Below, piece by piece: positions 8,924 through 17,132 of a stretch of DNA of 45,365 nt. The translations under genes were made by a program, and so were the position numbers. Source of the stretch: Betaproteobacteria bacterium (GTDB lineage Bacteria; Pseudomonadota; Gammaproteobacteria; Burkholderiales; SG8-41); contig CANJQI010000017.1 of NCBI GenBank assembly GCA_947476215.1, forward strand, positions 1 through 45,365, read 5' to 3'. Numbering within the stretch: the stretch's first letter is position 1; every line of letters begins with the position of its first letter. Under the pieces are notes generated by a model. The model was given only the letters and a program-made list of their open reading frames with translations. It had not been told where the DNA came from and did not search any database.

Positions 8924-9883
8924 TTACTGAGTCTTGATGCCGGCGCTCCTGATAATCTGCCCCATGCGCAACATTTCAGACTTTATCGTCGCCGCGAACT
9001 CCTCGGGCGCGCTGGCGACAACTTCGACACCACCGCCGAAAAGTTTTTCCCTTACCTCGGTTTTCTTCAGCACGCCCACCGCCTCTTGATTGAGCCTGCG
9101 GATGATCGCTGCAGGCGTACGGGCCGGCGCGAACAAACCCTGCAGCGTTCCCGACTGGTAGTCGGGCAAACCCGAAGCCGCGACGGTAGGAAGGCCGGGG
9201 AACAATTCGCTGGGCTGCGGGCTGGTAACCGCAATCCCACGCACACGACCGGACTTGATATGCGCCGCCACGCTGCCGGCAGTGCCGAACATCAACTGTA
9301 CCTGCCCGCTAATCAGATCGTTCACCGCAGGCGCACCGCCTTTGTACGGTATATGGACGATATCGACGCCGGCCATGGCCTTGAACAATTCCGCCGCCAG
9401 ATGCGCCGTCGATCCCGAACCGACGGATGCGTAATTAAGCACGCCGGGGCGAACCCTCGCCAATGCGATAAGCTCACCGACGGAGGCCGCCGCCACGGAC
9501 GGATGAACAGCAAGTACGTTAGGTGCTCTGATCGCGATGGTAATCGGCGAAAAATCCTTGACCGGGTCATAGTTCACGTCGTTGCGCAGAAATGGCGCCA
9601 GCCAGACAGAGCTCCCGTAAAAGAGCAGCGTATAGCCATCGGCCGGCGCCCGCGCCACGGTTTCCATGAGTACCAGCACCGCCCTGCTATCCACCACCAC
9701 CTGTTTGCCCAAGGCGGTGGTCAGCCCCTGCGCCAACACCCGTGCCGCGAAATCGCTGCCGCCGCCCGGCTCACCGGTGACAACGCGTATGGGTTTGTTC
9801 GGATAATCCTGGCCGCACACGGGCAATGCATCACCGGTCGCCACCACTGCGATCAACCAAACACAACTTGAAAGTCGACGCAT
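8924..9883 (-). CDS. Bug-family TTT solute-binding protein with altered pocket loop
   Basis: A 319-residue Bug/TctC periplasmic binding protein with a signal peptide ending near D-A-L-P-V-C-G. Landmarks are DYPNKPIRVVTG, EPGGGSDFAAR, APADGYTLL and IPYKGGAPAV. One segment is odd: after VVVDSR the usual glycine-rich loop (N-R-P-G-x-G-G-x-x-G) is replaced by AVLVLMETVAR, a few residues shorter and without glycines. That loop normally helps close the ligand pocket, so ligand affinity or specificity may be changed. The rest of the protein is full length. It starts 4 nt after the stop of the upstream Bug gene, so the two are likely translationally coupled. Confidence 0.88.
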   Translation of the reverse strand: MRRLSSCVWLIAVVATGDALPVCGQDYPNKPIRVVTGEPGGGSDFAARVLAQGLTTALGKQVVVDSRAVLVLMETVARAPADGYTLLFYGSSVWLAPFLRNDVNYDPVKDFSPITIAIRAPNVLAVHPSVAAASVGELIALARVRPGVLNYASVGSGSTAHLAAELFKAMAGVDIVHIPYKGGAPAVNDLISGQVQLMFGTAGSVAAHIKSGRVRGIAVTSPQPSELFPGLPTVAASGLPDYQSGTLQGLFAPARTPAAIIRRLNQEAVGVLKKTEVREKLFGGGVEVVASAPEEFAATIKSEMLRMGQIIRSAGIKTQ

Positions 9884-9887
9884 GGGG

Positions 9888-10859
9888 CTACTCGGCCTTG
9901 ATCCCGGCTTCCTTGATCAGTTTCGCCCACCGCGCAGCTTCGAATTTCAGGTAGTCGCCGAGCGCTTCGGGTGTGCCCGTCAACGGCACCACGCCGAGCG
10001 CCAGCAGCTTTTCGCGCACGTCGGGTTGCTGCAGCATGCGGTTGATCTCGGCGTTGATCGTGTTGACGACGGGGCGCGGCGTGCGCGCCGGAGCAAACAT
10101 GTTGTACCACGCGATGACCTCGAATCCCGGCAGGCCCGATTCCGCAACCGTCGGAATTTCCGGCGCCACTTCGACGCGTTTGGAACTGCTCACTGCCAGC
10201 CCGCGCAGCCTGCCGGCGCGAACGGAGGAAAGCGTACCGGTAATTACGTTGAATATGACGTTCACCTCACCGGCAATCACGGAATTGACTGCAGGACTGC
10301 CGCCTTTGAAGGCGATATGCAGCATGTCGATTTTGGCGTGCGATTTGAACATTTCTCCCATGAGGTGCGATGATGTTCCGGCACCGGATGAAGCAAACGT
10401 GAGCTTTCCGGGCTGCGCTTTGGCCATGTTGATGAGGTCCGCTGCCGACTTGACTGGAAGCGCAGTGTTTACCGCGACCAGATAAGGCATCTGCGCCAAA
10501 AGCGCAACCGGCGCCAGGTCCTTGACCGGGTCAAACGACAGTTTATAAAGCGCCCCGTTGATGGCGATCCCGCCCGATGTCACCAGCAAGGTATAGCCGT
10601 CAGGCGCGGCGCGCACCACGGTTTCTATGCCTATGGTGGAACCGCCGCCCGGGCGATTGTCGATGATCGCCGGCTGCCCCCACGCATCGGTAAACTTCTG
10701 CGCGATCACGCGCCCCAGCAGGTCATTGGAACCGCCCGGCGTGAACGGGACTATCAGGCGTATGGGTTTGACCGGATATCCGGGCGCCTGAGTCGCGCCT
10801 GCCGGCCACGCGGGGCCCGCCACTGACATCATGAAGAACAACAACAATAGTTTTTGCAT
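9888..10859 (-). CDS. Bug-family TTT solute-binding protein, first gene of the minus-strand run
   Basis: A 323-residue Bug/TctC periplasmic binding protein. ATG 10859 is preceded by GGGAGG at 5 nt and followed by a signal peptide (MQKLLLLFFMM, ending A-W-P-A-G-A); the frame is open to 11120 but the extension is unlike any family member. Landmarks are GYPVKPIRLIVPF, TPGGSNDLLGR, NRPGGGSTIG, APDGYTLL and IAFKGGSPAV. It heads an eight-gene minus-strand run that extends to 2793, divergent from the hot-dog/acyl-CoA gene set at 11154. The 294-bp divergent region probably carries both promoters. The ligand is unknown. Confidence 0.92.
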   Translation of the reverse strand: MQKLLLLFFMMSVAGPAWPAGATQAPGYPVKPIRLIVPFTPGGSNDLLGRVIAQKFTDAWGQPAIIDNRPGGGSTIGIETVVRAAPDGYTLLVTSGGIAINGALYKLSFDPVKDLAPVALLAQMPYLVAVNTALPVKSAADLINMAKAQPGKLTFASSGAGTSSHLMGEMFKSHAKIDMLHIAFKGGSPAVNSVIAGEVNVIFNVITGTLSSVRAGRLRGLAVSSSKRVEVAPEIPTVAESGLPGFEVIAWYNMFAPARTPRPVVNTINAEINRMLQQPDVREKLLALGVVPLTGTPEALGDYLKFEAARWAKLIKEAGIKAE

Positions 10860-11079
10860 AGAGCCTCCCGGCATGGATCTGCCCGCTACTGTGGCGACAG
10901 GGACAGGTTGATGGTCTCGGACATTATCGGGCGATCCCCGTACCGCGTGCAAGGAAAGTATCGCCTCCCGTTCCCTAGTCGCGCGTATTTTGCTATTCTC
11001 GGACGCTACGCAATGTCCGATACGTGTATGCATTCCCGGGGCGCGCGGACAATGCATCATTCCAGATCCATGTGGCCGG

Positions 11080-11097
11080 CGCGGACAATAGTCCGCG
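11080..11097. promoter_or_regulatory. Palindrome in divergent promoter region, candidate operator
   Basis: CGCGGAC (11080-11086) and GTCCGCG (11091-11097) form a perfect 7-bp inverted repeat around AATA. The left arm with its flank, CGCGGACAAT, occurs a second time at 11044-11053 in direct orientation, 36 bp away. The palindrome lies 56 nt upstream of the GTG at 11154 and between two divergent operons, a typical place for a repressor or activator site. No regulator gene is in the window, so the binding protein is unknown. Confidence 0.4.
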
Positions 11098-11153
11098 AAC
11101 ATGTTGAACAGCCGGTCCACGATGACACATAGCGTAGATCAGGAGAAACAGCT

Positions 11154-11684
11154 GTGGCCATATTGCCAGAAGCCGCGAAAGCCTATATCGGCGTTCAAGC
11201 GGAAGACGAAATCGCGTGCGATCCGGTGGAGCGCGGGCAGGTCAGGCGTCACGCCCAGGCCATCGGTGACGAGGATCCGATGTATTGGCAAGCCTGCGCA
11301 GGCAATGCGCGCTACGGCGGACCGGTCGCGCAACCGTTCTTCCCGATACACATGTTCCGTCGTACCTACGGCACACCCGATCCGGTCGAGGAAAACGCCG
11401 CTGATCTCGACTACGACGGCGCCCTGAAAGTCAGGGGCGGACTACCCGAGATCGAGCCGCTGTCGCACATGTCGGTGATGAACGGCGGTTCCGAAGTCGA
11501 ATTCTTTCGCCTGGCACGGCATGGCGAAACCGTCAAACTGCGCGCGCGCTATGTCGATATCGTGGAAAAACAAACCAGCAAGGGTCCCATCATCCTGGTC
11601 ATCAGCGAGACCGACTACCTGACAGGAGACGACGAGTTGCTGCTGCGCCAACGGCACACCCGCATCCGGAGGCCGGTGAAATGA
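11154..11684 (+). CDS. MaoC-like (FAS1-type) dehydratase domain protein
   Basis: A 176-residue single hot-dog domain protein related to the N-terminal MaoC/FAS1-like dehydratase region. It starts at GTG 11154 with AGGAG 8 nt upstream. The segment AIGDEDPMYW near residue 36 is where such proteins carry the substrate-tunnel residues; GNARYGGPVAQPFFPIHMF and VMNGGSEVEFFRLARHGE are the usual second-half signatures. The catalytic Asp-His hydratase motif is not obvious in this chain. The next gene supplies a second hot-dog domain and overlaps it by 4 nt, so the two probably form a heteromeric enoyl-CoA (or mesaconyl-CoA-like) hydratase in which each half contributes. It is the first gene of the plus-strand catabolic run. 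Confidence 0.82.
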   Translation: MAILPEAAKAYIGVQAEDEIACDPVERGQVRRHAQAIGDEDPMYWQACAGNARYGGPVAQPFFPIHMFRRTYGTPDPVEENAADLDYDGALKVRGGLPEIEPLSHMSVMNGGSEVEFFRLARHGETVKLRARYVDIVEKQTSKGPIILVISETDYLTGDDELLLRQRHTRIRRPVK

Positions 11685-12172
11685 TAGATCCGAAGAAGTC
11701 GCTGTGTTTTGAAGACGTCGACGTCGGCGTGGAGATACCCAGGCTGAAAAAGGGTCCGATGACGACTGCTCACCTGATGCGCTGGTCGGCCACCATGGAA
11801 AACTGGCACAAGATACACTACGACGCGCCCTTTGCGATCAACCATGACAAACTGCCCGGCGTGCTGGTTAACGGATCGTTCAAGCAGCAGTATCTGGTGC
11901 AGTTGCTGAAGGACTGGGCTGGGCTGTCGGGCTGGATCTGGAAGCTCAGCTACCAGTTCCGCGCCATGAACCTGGTCGGCGAGACGCTGACCGTTTGGGG
12001 GAATGTTACCGGCAAGCGTGCAGCGCCGGATTTCGGCCTGGTCGACCTGGACATCGGCATCGTCAACGATCTGAACAAGGAATCCACGCCTGGCAAAGCG
12101 ACTGTGGCGCTGCCTTTTCGAGCCGGCAAACCCTTACCCTATCCGTTTGTTGCGCCGAAGCTTTCACCCTGA
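11681..12172 (+). CDS. MaoC-family acyl-CoA hydratase subunit
   Basis: A 163-residue hot-dog protein that starts at ATG 11681 inside the stop of the previous gene (ATGA overlap), implying coupled translation. NWHKIHYDAPFA (about residues 41-52) is the MaoC hydratase motif region, with the His-Tyr-Asp arrangement that hydrates trans-2-enoyl-CoA in R-specific hydratases. LVNGSFKQQYL matches the following conserved helix of the fold. It probably pairs with the gene before it to hydrate the enoyl-CoA made by the acyl-CoA dehydrogenase downstream. It is cytoplasmic, with no signal peptide. Confidence 0.85.
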   Translation: MIDPKKSLCFEDVDVGVEIPRLKKGPMTTAHLMRWSATMENWHKIHYDAPFAINHDKLPGVLVNGSFKQQYLVQLLKDWAGLSGWIWKLSYQFRAMNLVGETLTVWGNVTGKRAAPDFGLVDLDIGIVNDLNKESTPGKATVALPFRAGKPLPYPFVAPKLSP

Positions 12173-12250
12173 TAACCATGCGCGGCACGGCCACAACTTG
12201 TTGGCCGGGTAATCCGGCCGCGTCAACCAGAAACTTTTAAGGAGTGCACT

Positions 12251-13450
12251 GTGGAAGAACTACATCCGAATCAACTTTACCAACTGCCGCCGGAAGTCGA
12301 GGAATTCCGCAGTCTCGCGAGAAAAGTATGTCGCGAGGAGCTCATGCCTCTGGAGCGCGAATACCTTCCACATTCGGGTCACGCGCTGGGGTTGAAGGAA
12401 TCCATCAAGATCAAGAACGTATTCGGCAAGGACATCGCGGCGCGCCTGGAAAAGGTCTCGCGCGACACCGGCCTGTGGTACTGCATGGTGCCCGAGCAGT
12501 ATGGCGGCCTCGGCATCTCGCTGCTGGCGCGTGCGGTCATCCTCGAAGAGCTCAACTACTGCGCCGTGCCGCTGCCCGTCGCCCACGTCGCCAACATCCT
12601 GTACGAGTGCAAGGATGAGCAAGTCGAAAAATACCTCAAACCCGTCATCGAAGGCACCAAGAACACCAGCTTCGGCCAGACCGAGCCCGGTGCGGGCTCC
12701 GACCCGGGCGGCATGATGAGCACGCGGGCGGTGAGGGATGGCGACGACTGGGTGATCAACGGCACCAAAATGTGGATCTCAATGGCCCATCAGTCGGACT
12801 TCATCATGCTGCAGGCCGTTACCGATCCTGAAAAACGCCAGCGCGGCGGCATCACCATGTTCCTGGTGGACCGCGACGCCCCCGGCCTGCACATCGATCC
12901 CAAGGGCCTGCGCACCTGGCACGGTGGCGCGCAGTACATCGTCAATTTCGACAACTGCCGCGTACCCAATGCCAACGTGCTGGGCGAAGTGGGTAAGGGC
13001 TTCGGTCTCGGCCAGCAGTGGCTCACCATACACGACCGCCTGTTGCGCGGCCCACTCGCGTTGGGCAAGATGATACGCGCGCTCGACATGTGCGTGGAAT
13101 GGTCCAAGCAGCGCGTGACTTTCGGTAAACCCATTTCCGAACGCCAGGCGATCCAGTGGAAACTGGTGGACATGTACGTGCAGATCAACGCGCTGCGCGC
13201 CATGATCTATGAAAATTGCGCCAAAGCCGACAATGGCCAGGACGTGCGCACCGAGGCTTCGCTGGTGAAACTGACATCGGCGAATTGGGGTGAGCAATGC
13301 ATGGACGAAGCCATACAGATACACGGCGCGATGGGCGAGTCTCTGGACCTGCCGCTGACGCTGTTCTACCGCTTGTTGCGCCATACGCGCATCGGCGGCG
13401 GCACCGACGAAATCCAGCGCATGCTGATCGCGCGCAAGCTGCTGCGCTGA
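12251..13450 (+). CDS. Acyl-CoA dehydrogenase family protein
   Basis: A 399-residue FAD-dependent acyl-CoA dehydrogenase homologue starting at GTG 12251 after a strong AAGGAG. FGQTEPGAGSD (141-151) is the flavin-binding signature and GGGTDEIQRMLIARKLL is the C-terminal signature. In medium- and short-chain enzymes this last motif carries the catalytic base as Y-E-G-T; here the position reads G-G-G-T, so the base is absent there. ACAD10/11-like proteins show a comparable change and some families place the base on another helix. The activity is therefore likely oxidation of an acyl-CoA or related thioester, but the substrate class is uncertain. It lies 78 nt after the MaoC pair and 36 nt before a CoA transferase. 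Confidence 0.88.
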   Translation: MEELHPNQLYQLPPEVEEFRSLARKVCREELMPLEREYLPHSGHALGLKESIKIKNVFGKDIAARLEKVSRDTGLWYCMVPEQYGGLGISLLARAVILEELNYCAVPLPVAHVANILYECKDEQVEKYLKPVIEGTKNTSFGQTEPGAGSDPGGMMSTRAVRDGDDWVINGTKMWISMAHQSDFIMLQAVTDPEKRQRGGITMFLVDRDAPGLHIDPKGLRTWHGGAQYIVNFDNCRVPNANVLGEVGKGFGLGQQWLTIHDRLLRGPLALGKMIRALDMCVEWSKQRVTFGKPISERQAIQWKLVDMYVQINALRAMIYENCAKADNGQDVRTEASLVKLTSANWGEQCMDEAIQIHGAMGESLDLPLTLFYRLLRHTRIGGGTDEIQRMLIARKLLR

Positions 13451-13486
13451 TAACTCCAACCGTCAAAACAGAAAGCGCATCACCCC

Positions 13487-14716
13487 ATGTCCAAAGCATC
13501 AGGCCCGCTGGTCGGGTACCGCGTCATCGATCTCGGCATGATATTCGCCGGACCGCTGGTCGCCACCAATCTTGCCGATCTCGGTGCCGACGTTATCAAG
13601 ATCGAACATCCGAGGGGCGACGACGTCAGACACACCGGTCGTTTCAAGAACGGTCGCGGGCTGTGGTGGTCGGTGTCATCACGCAACAAACGCCTGATTT
13701 CGGTCAACCTCAGCAAACCTGAAGGCCAGAATATCGTCAGAAAACTGGTGCAGACCGCTGACGTTTTCATCGAAAACTTCCGCCCCGGCCGCATGAAGCA
13801 ATGGGGTCTGGACTACGAAACCTTGAGCAAGACCAATCCCGGGCTGGTGATGCTGCACATCAGCGGCTACGGGCAAACGGGTCCTTACAGCAAACGCCCG
13901 GGCATGGGAACGCTGGCGGAGGCGTTCAGCGGTTTTGCCTACATAACCGGCGAGGCTGATGGTCCGCCGACACTGCCGTCGGTACCAATAGCCGACGGCG
14001 TGGCATCGTTGAGCGGCAGCTACGCCGTGCTGGCGGCACTGCTGGCGCGCGACAAAAACGGCGGCATCGGCGACGAAATAGACTTAAGCCTGTACGAACC
14101 GCTGCTGTCGATACTGGGATCGATGACCATAGATTACGATCAACTCGGTCACATCACGCAGCGCCGCGGTAACCGATCGACGTGGACCGTGCCCAGAAAC
14201 GCGTATCGCACCAAGGACGACAAGTGGATGGCGGTATCGTCGGCCGCCAACTCGATCGCGCCGCGCATGTTTCGCGCGGTTGGCCGCGAGGATCTGGCCA
14301 GCGACCCCACCCTCGCCACCAATCCGCAGCGTCTGGAGCGCGTCGATGAACTCGATGGCGCCATCGCGAAATGGATAGGCGAGCACGATCTGGAACAGGT
14401 CATGCAACGATTCAACGAATTCGATGTGGTGGCGGGTCCCATTTACGATGTCGAACAGATCTTCAACGATCCGCAAGTCCGGTATCGCCAGACATTCACG
14501 GAAACCGAGGACGCAGCGCTCGGCAAAGTCCGGGTACAGAACGTAGTCCCACGATTCAAACGCAATCCGGGCAAAGTGCGCTGGCTGGGCAAAGCCGACA
14601 TCGGCGCCGACACCGTCGAGGTGCTGACGGAACTCGGTTACAGCGACGAGGAGATCGAAGGATTCAGTGCCGACGAGGTCATAAAGACGGCCGCGGCGTC
14701 GAGCAAAGATAAATAG
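13487..14716 (+). CDS. CaiB/BaiF-type (family III) CoA transferase
   Basis: A 409-residue family III CoA transferase. It shows YRVIDLGMIFAGP, the V-I-K-I-E-H-P-R-G-D-D segment, N-F-R-P-G-R, HISGYGQTGPY and the catalytic aspartate at about D170 (VPIADGVASL). The length and domain order are normal. The ribosome binding site is weak (AAAG), consistent with translation following the dehydrogenase gene 36 nt upstream. It is clearly diverged from the transferase at 6444 and probably activates a different acid. It should produce the acyl-CoA substrate for the dehydrogenase and hydratases encoded beside it. Confidence 0.92.
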   Translation: MSKASGPLVGYRVIDLGMIFAGPLVATNLADLGADVIKIEHPRGDDVRHTGRFKNGRGLWWSVSSRNKRLISVNLSKPEGQNIVRKLVQTADVFIENFRPGRMKQWGLDYETLSKTNPGLVMLHISGYGQTGPYSKRPGMGTLAEAFSGFAYITGEADGPPTLPSVPIADGVASLSGSYAVLAALLARDKNGGIGDEIDLSLYEPLLSILGSMTIDYDQLGHITQRRGNRSTWTVPRNAYRTKDDKWMAVSSAANSIAPRMFRAVGREDLASDPTLATNPQRLERVDELDGAIAKWIGEHDLEQVMQRFNEFDVVAGPIYDVEQIFNDPQVRYRQTFTETEDAALGKVRVQNVVPRFKRNPGKVRWLGKADIGADTVEVLTELGYSDEEIEGFSADEVIKTAAASSKDK

Positions 14717-14744
14717 TAACTATTTGATAGAAAAGGAAATTATT

Positions 14745-16139
14745 ATGTTCACCCAGCGCCTCGCCGAATTCGTCGCCAACACGCAGATCAAGGATATTCC
14801 CGTAGCAGTGCTGCGCGGATCAGGGCACGCCATGACGGACACCATGGGGTGCGCGCTGGCCGGCACACTGGAGCCGGTCGCGACCGCAGCCACGCAGTGG
14901 CTCAACGATATCGGTGCACGCGCGCAGTCCACGATGTGGGGCGGTGGTGTGCGAACGTCGCCGGCGGAAGCAGCGTTCGCCAATGGCATTACCTCCCACG
15001 CGCTCGATTTCGACGACAGCCTGCTCAGCCTGCGCGGTCATCCCAGTTCCACCATCGTCCCCGCCGCGCTCGCGGTCGGCGAGGCCGCCAAATCGTCTGG
15101 TCAGTCGGTGCTGGCCGCGTATGCGCTGGCGCTGGAAGTCGCGGGCAAGATCGCGCGCGCACTGGGCCAGGGTCACTACATGCGCGGCTACCACGCCACG
15201 GCAACGGTCGGCGTGTTCTCGGCGGCCACCGCGGCGGCACGTCTGTGGGGACTGAACGCTGTTCAGATTCAAGCCGCGTGGGGTCTGTGCGCATCGATGT
15301 CGGCAGGTTTGTTGCGCAACTTCGGCACCATGAGCAAACCGTTTCACGCCGGCCATGCCGCGCGCAATGGCGTGATGGCCGCGTGGATGGCGCGCAACGG
15401 CTTCACCGCCGACACTGGCATCTTCGATGGCAAGAACGGCTACTTCGTGACATACGGCGGCGGCGACGGCGAACGCCCCGAGGATCTGATTGCGCTGCTC
15501 GGCAAACCATGGGAAATGCAGGCGCCCGGCATATACGTCAAGCGCTGGCCATGCTGCTACTGCAACCATCGCCCCATCGGTGGCATGCTGAAACTGATGA
15601 AGGAACACAATATCGGTGCCGCCGATGTAGAGGCGGTGGAAATCGGCTTTCTGCCCGGCTCCGACGAGGCACTGCTCAGCACCAATCCACAAACCGGGCT
15701 GGAAGGAAAATTCAGTATCGAATACGTGGCGTCGGCGCTGCTGCTCGACGGGAAACTGACTCTTGAAACATTTACCGACCCCATGGTGCAGCGTCCCGAG
15801 ATACGCAAGCTGATACCCAAGGTTAAGCGCTGCCGCATGGAAGCAGAAGGCACATTCTCGGGCATATTCGGTTATACCGACGTCGTGATCGTCACCAAGC
15901 AGGGGCGCTTCGAAACCCGCGTCGAACATACGCCCGGCTCACCCGCGTGGCCCATGAGCGATGACGACCGCGTCGAGAAATTCCTCGACAGCGCCGGACG
16001 GGTACTGGGCACGGTGGGCGCCCAACGACTGTTAGGTCTGCTCGACAACTGCGCGTCGCTTGCCGATATCAGTGAACTCGTCAAGGCAACGGTGCCCGCG
16101 CCTTCCGCCGGGAAAGTCGCAGCGACCGCGCCCGTCTGA
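14745..16139 (+). CDS. MmgE/PrpD family protein
   Basis: A 464-residue MmgE/PrpD family protein, the fold of 2-methylcitrate dehydratase, cis-aconitate decarboxylase and related lyases or isomerases. ATG 14745 is preferred because AAGGA lies 8 nt upstream; a TTG at 14724 lacks support. Typical elements are the N-terminal helical bundle with TDTMGCALAG, ALDFDDS near residue 86, GYHATATVGVFSAA, the FGTMSKPFHAGHAARNG segment (lysine and histidines of the active cleft) and KRWPCCYCNHRPIGGM. No other methylcitrate-cycle gene (prpB, prpC) is present, so a true propionate role is unlikely. In this setting it may dehydrate or isomerize a pathway acid. Confidence 0.9.
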   Translation: MFTQRLAEFVANTQIKDIPVAVLRGSGHAMTDTMGCALAGTLEPVATAATQWLNDIGARAQSTMWGGGVRTSPAEAAFANGITSHALDFDDSLLSLRGHPSSTIVPAALAVGEAAKSSGQSVLAAYALALEVAGKIARALGQGHYMRGYHATATVGVFSAATAAARLWGLNAVQIQAAWGLCASMSAGLLRNFGTMSKPFHAGHAARNGVMAAWMARNGFTADTGIFDGKNGYFVTYGGGDGERPEDLIALLGKPWEMQAPGIYVKRWPCCYCNHRPIGGMLKLMKEHNIGAADVEAVEIGFLPGSDEALLSTNPQTGLEGKFSIEYVASALLLDGKLTLETFTDPMVQRPEIRKLIPKVKRCRMEAEGTFSGIFGYTDVVIVTKQGRFETRVEHTPGSPAWPMSDDDRVEKFLDSAGRVLGTVGAQRLLGLLDNCASLADISELVKATVPAPSAGKVAATAPV

Positions 16140-16224
16140 ATTTTCGCGACAACGACGACTACCCGAGTACATGCGACACAGCCCGTGTCACACGCACTCG
16201 ACGGCACAGTGACCTATAAATTCT

Positions 16225-16623
16225 TCATTTGACCGCAAAATGGACCGGGGGTGTCGTCCTGAGCTTGCGCGAGAGACGAGCAAAATATCGATCAAAAGTC
16301 TCTATGCGTGCAACTGCATGCGATGACGCGGCTATCATTGCATCACCAAACTCCATTCCTTCCTTGTACCAGGACACCGCCCGCTGGGTCAGGGCTCCAT
16401 CCTCGACTGCAACTCGCTGCAGGCTAAGCAGCGCATCGAGTGCGCGCCCGATATCATGACGTGAGCTCCGGCAGTAGCTCTCAAGCGTGTATACCACTTC
16501 GGTCAGAGCGGCGCGGCTTACGAAACAGTCGTTCGCGGTGATGATGGGCAACGCCCGCGGCGACAACGCCGGATCGGCGTTCAAAAGATATCGCAGGAGG
16601 ATATTGGTGTCGATGCTGATCAC
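16225..16623 (-). CDS. PIN-domain toxin, VapC-like
   Basis: A 132-residue PIN-domain ribonuclease of VapC type. The four acidic residues that bind Mg2+ are all present: D5 (MISIDTN), E42 (LTEVVY), D94 (EFGDAM) and D111 (TFDRYF). It starts at GTG 16623, which overlaps the TGA that closes the antitoxin tail frame (GTGA), the usual coupling in vapBC operons. It should cleave RNA, commonly tRNA or rRNA, when free of antitoxin. Because the upstream antitoxin reading frame looks broken, expression of this intact toxin needs explanation: weak translation, a functional truncated antitoxin, or a sequence error. Confidence 0.88.
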   Translation of the reverse strand: MISIDTNILLRYLLNADPALSPRALPIITANDCFVSRAALTEVVYTLESYCRSSRHDIGRALDALLSLQRVAVEDGALTQRAVSWYKEGMEFGDAMIAASSHAVARIETFDRYFARLSRKLRTTPPVHFAVK

Positions 16624-16893
16624 AGCGACGCCCTGCGTTTACGTTCCTTACGCATGGCTGCCGCCCGCACTGCCCATGCGATATCAGCCTCCGTTGCCGC
16701 CCGACGCCGTGTTTTGATAGTTTCCGTATCCCGCTTCCGGCCCAAGGCGCTTGCCTGCTCCAATCGGACGCAACAGCACCCCGTGCGGCGTGCGTTCGAA
16801 GGCAACCTCGGAACCGATGTGTATCTGCTCCGCTTCGCGCACGCGGCGAGGAATCACGACCTGCCACTTACCGGATACTTTCGACGTATCCAT
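16620..16893 (-). pseudogene. AbrB-type antitoxin, VapB-like, apparently frameshifted
   Basis: The N-terminal part, from ATG 16893 (GGGAG 8 nt upstream), encodes a SpoVT/AbrB DNA-binding domain with SGKWQVVIPRRVRE and SEVAFERTPHGVLLRP. In that frame it runs into glycine/asparagine-rich text and stops at 16684. In the +1 frame the sequence RRRAATEADIAWAVRAAAMR, followed by a basic tail, continues to a TGA at 16620-16622 that overlaps the toxin start, exactly as a VapB C-terminal toxin-wrapping helix should. So one antitoxin seems split by a one-base change between about 16690 and 16750, possibly at the A4 run. The alternative is that the short AbrB protein ends genuinely at 16684. Confidence 0.65.
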
Positions 16894-16919
16894 GCTCAAT
16901 CTCCCGTTTGTTCAACGAT

Positions 16920-16938
16920 GGTAAGACGTATTCTTACC
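16920..16938. promoter_or_regulatory. Inverted repeat upstream of vapBC, candidate autoregulatory operator
   Basis: GGTAAGA (16920-16926) and TCTTACC (16932-16938) are perfect 7-bp arms around a 5-bp centre. The site lies about 26 nt before the antitoxin ATG at 16893. AbrB-type VapB proteins bind such palindromes with VapC to repress their own operon; that role is inferred from position and symmetry. Confidence 0.55.
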
Positions 16939-17132
16939 CACTGCCCATGCGACCGCAACGTTCGACGGCACATGCTGGGATACCGAACGCCACAACCGGA
17001 TTTCGGCGATGCGAATAACAATCACCACAGAATACGCTACACTTCGTTTGAACTGCCCGCGCAGCATTTCCCGAACCACAAGTCGTCCGGCGGGGAATAC
17101 ACTCAAAGCACGTCATCGACAGGAAAGACAGC

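Noticed and set aside
8914-8927. Perfect palindrome GTAACCCGGGTTAC at the stop of a Bug gene
   Set aside because: It has no loop and no T run, so it is not a clear terminator, and at 14 bp with GC-rich centre it may be chance.
14820-15929. 369-codon minus-strand open frame
   Set aside because: It is a GC-rich shadow of the MmgE/PrpD gene with no recognisable domain.
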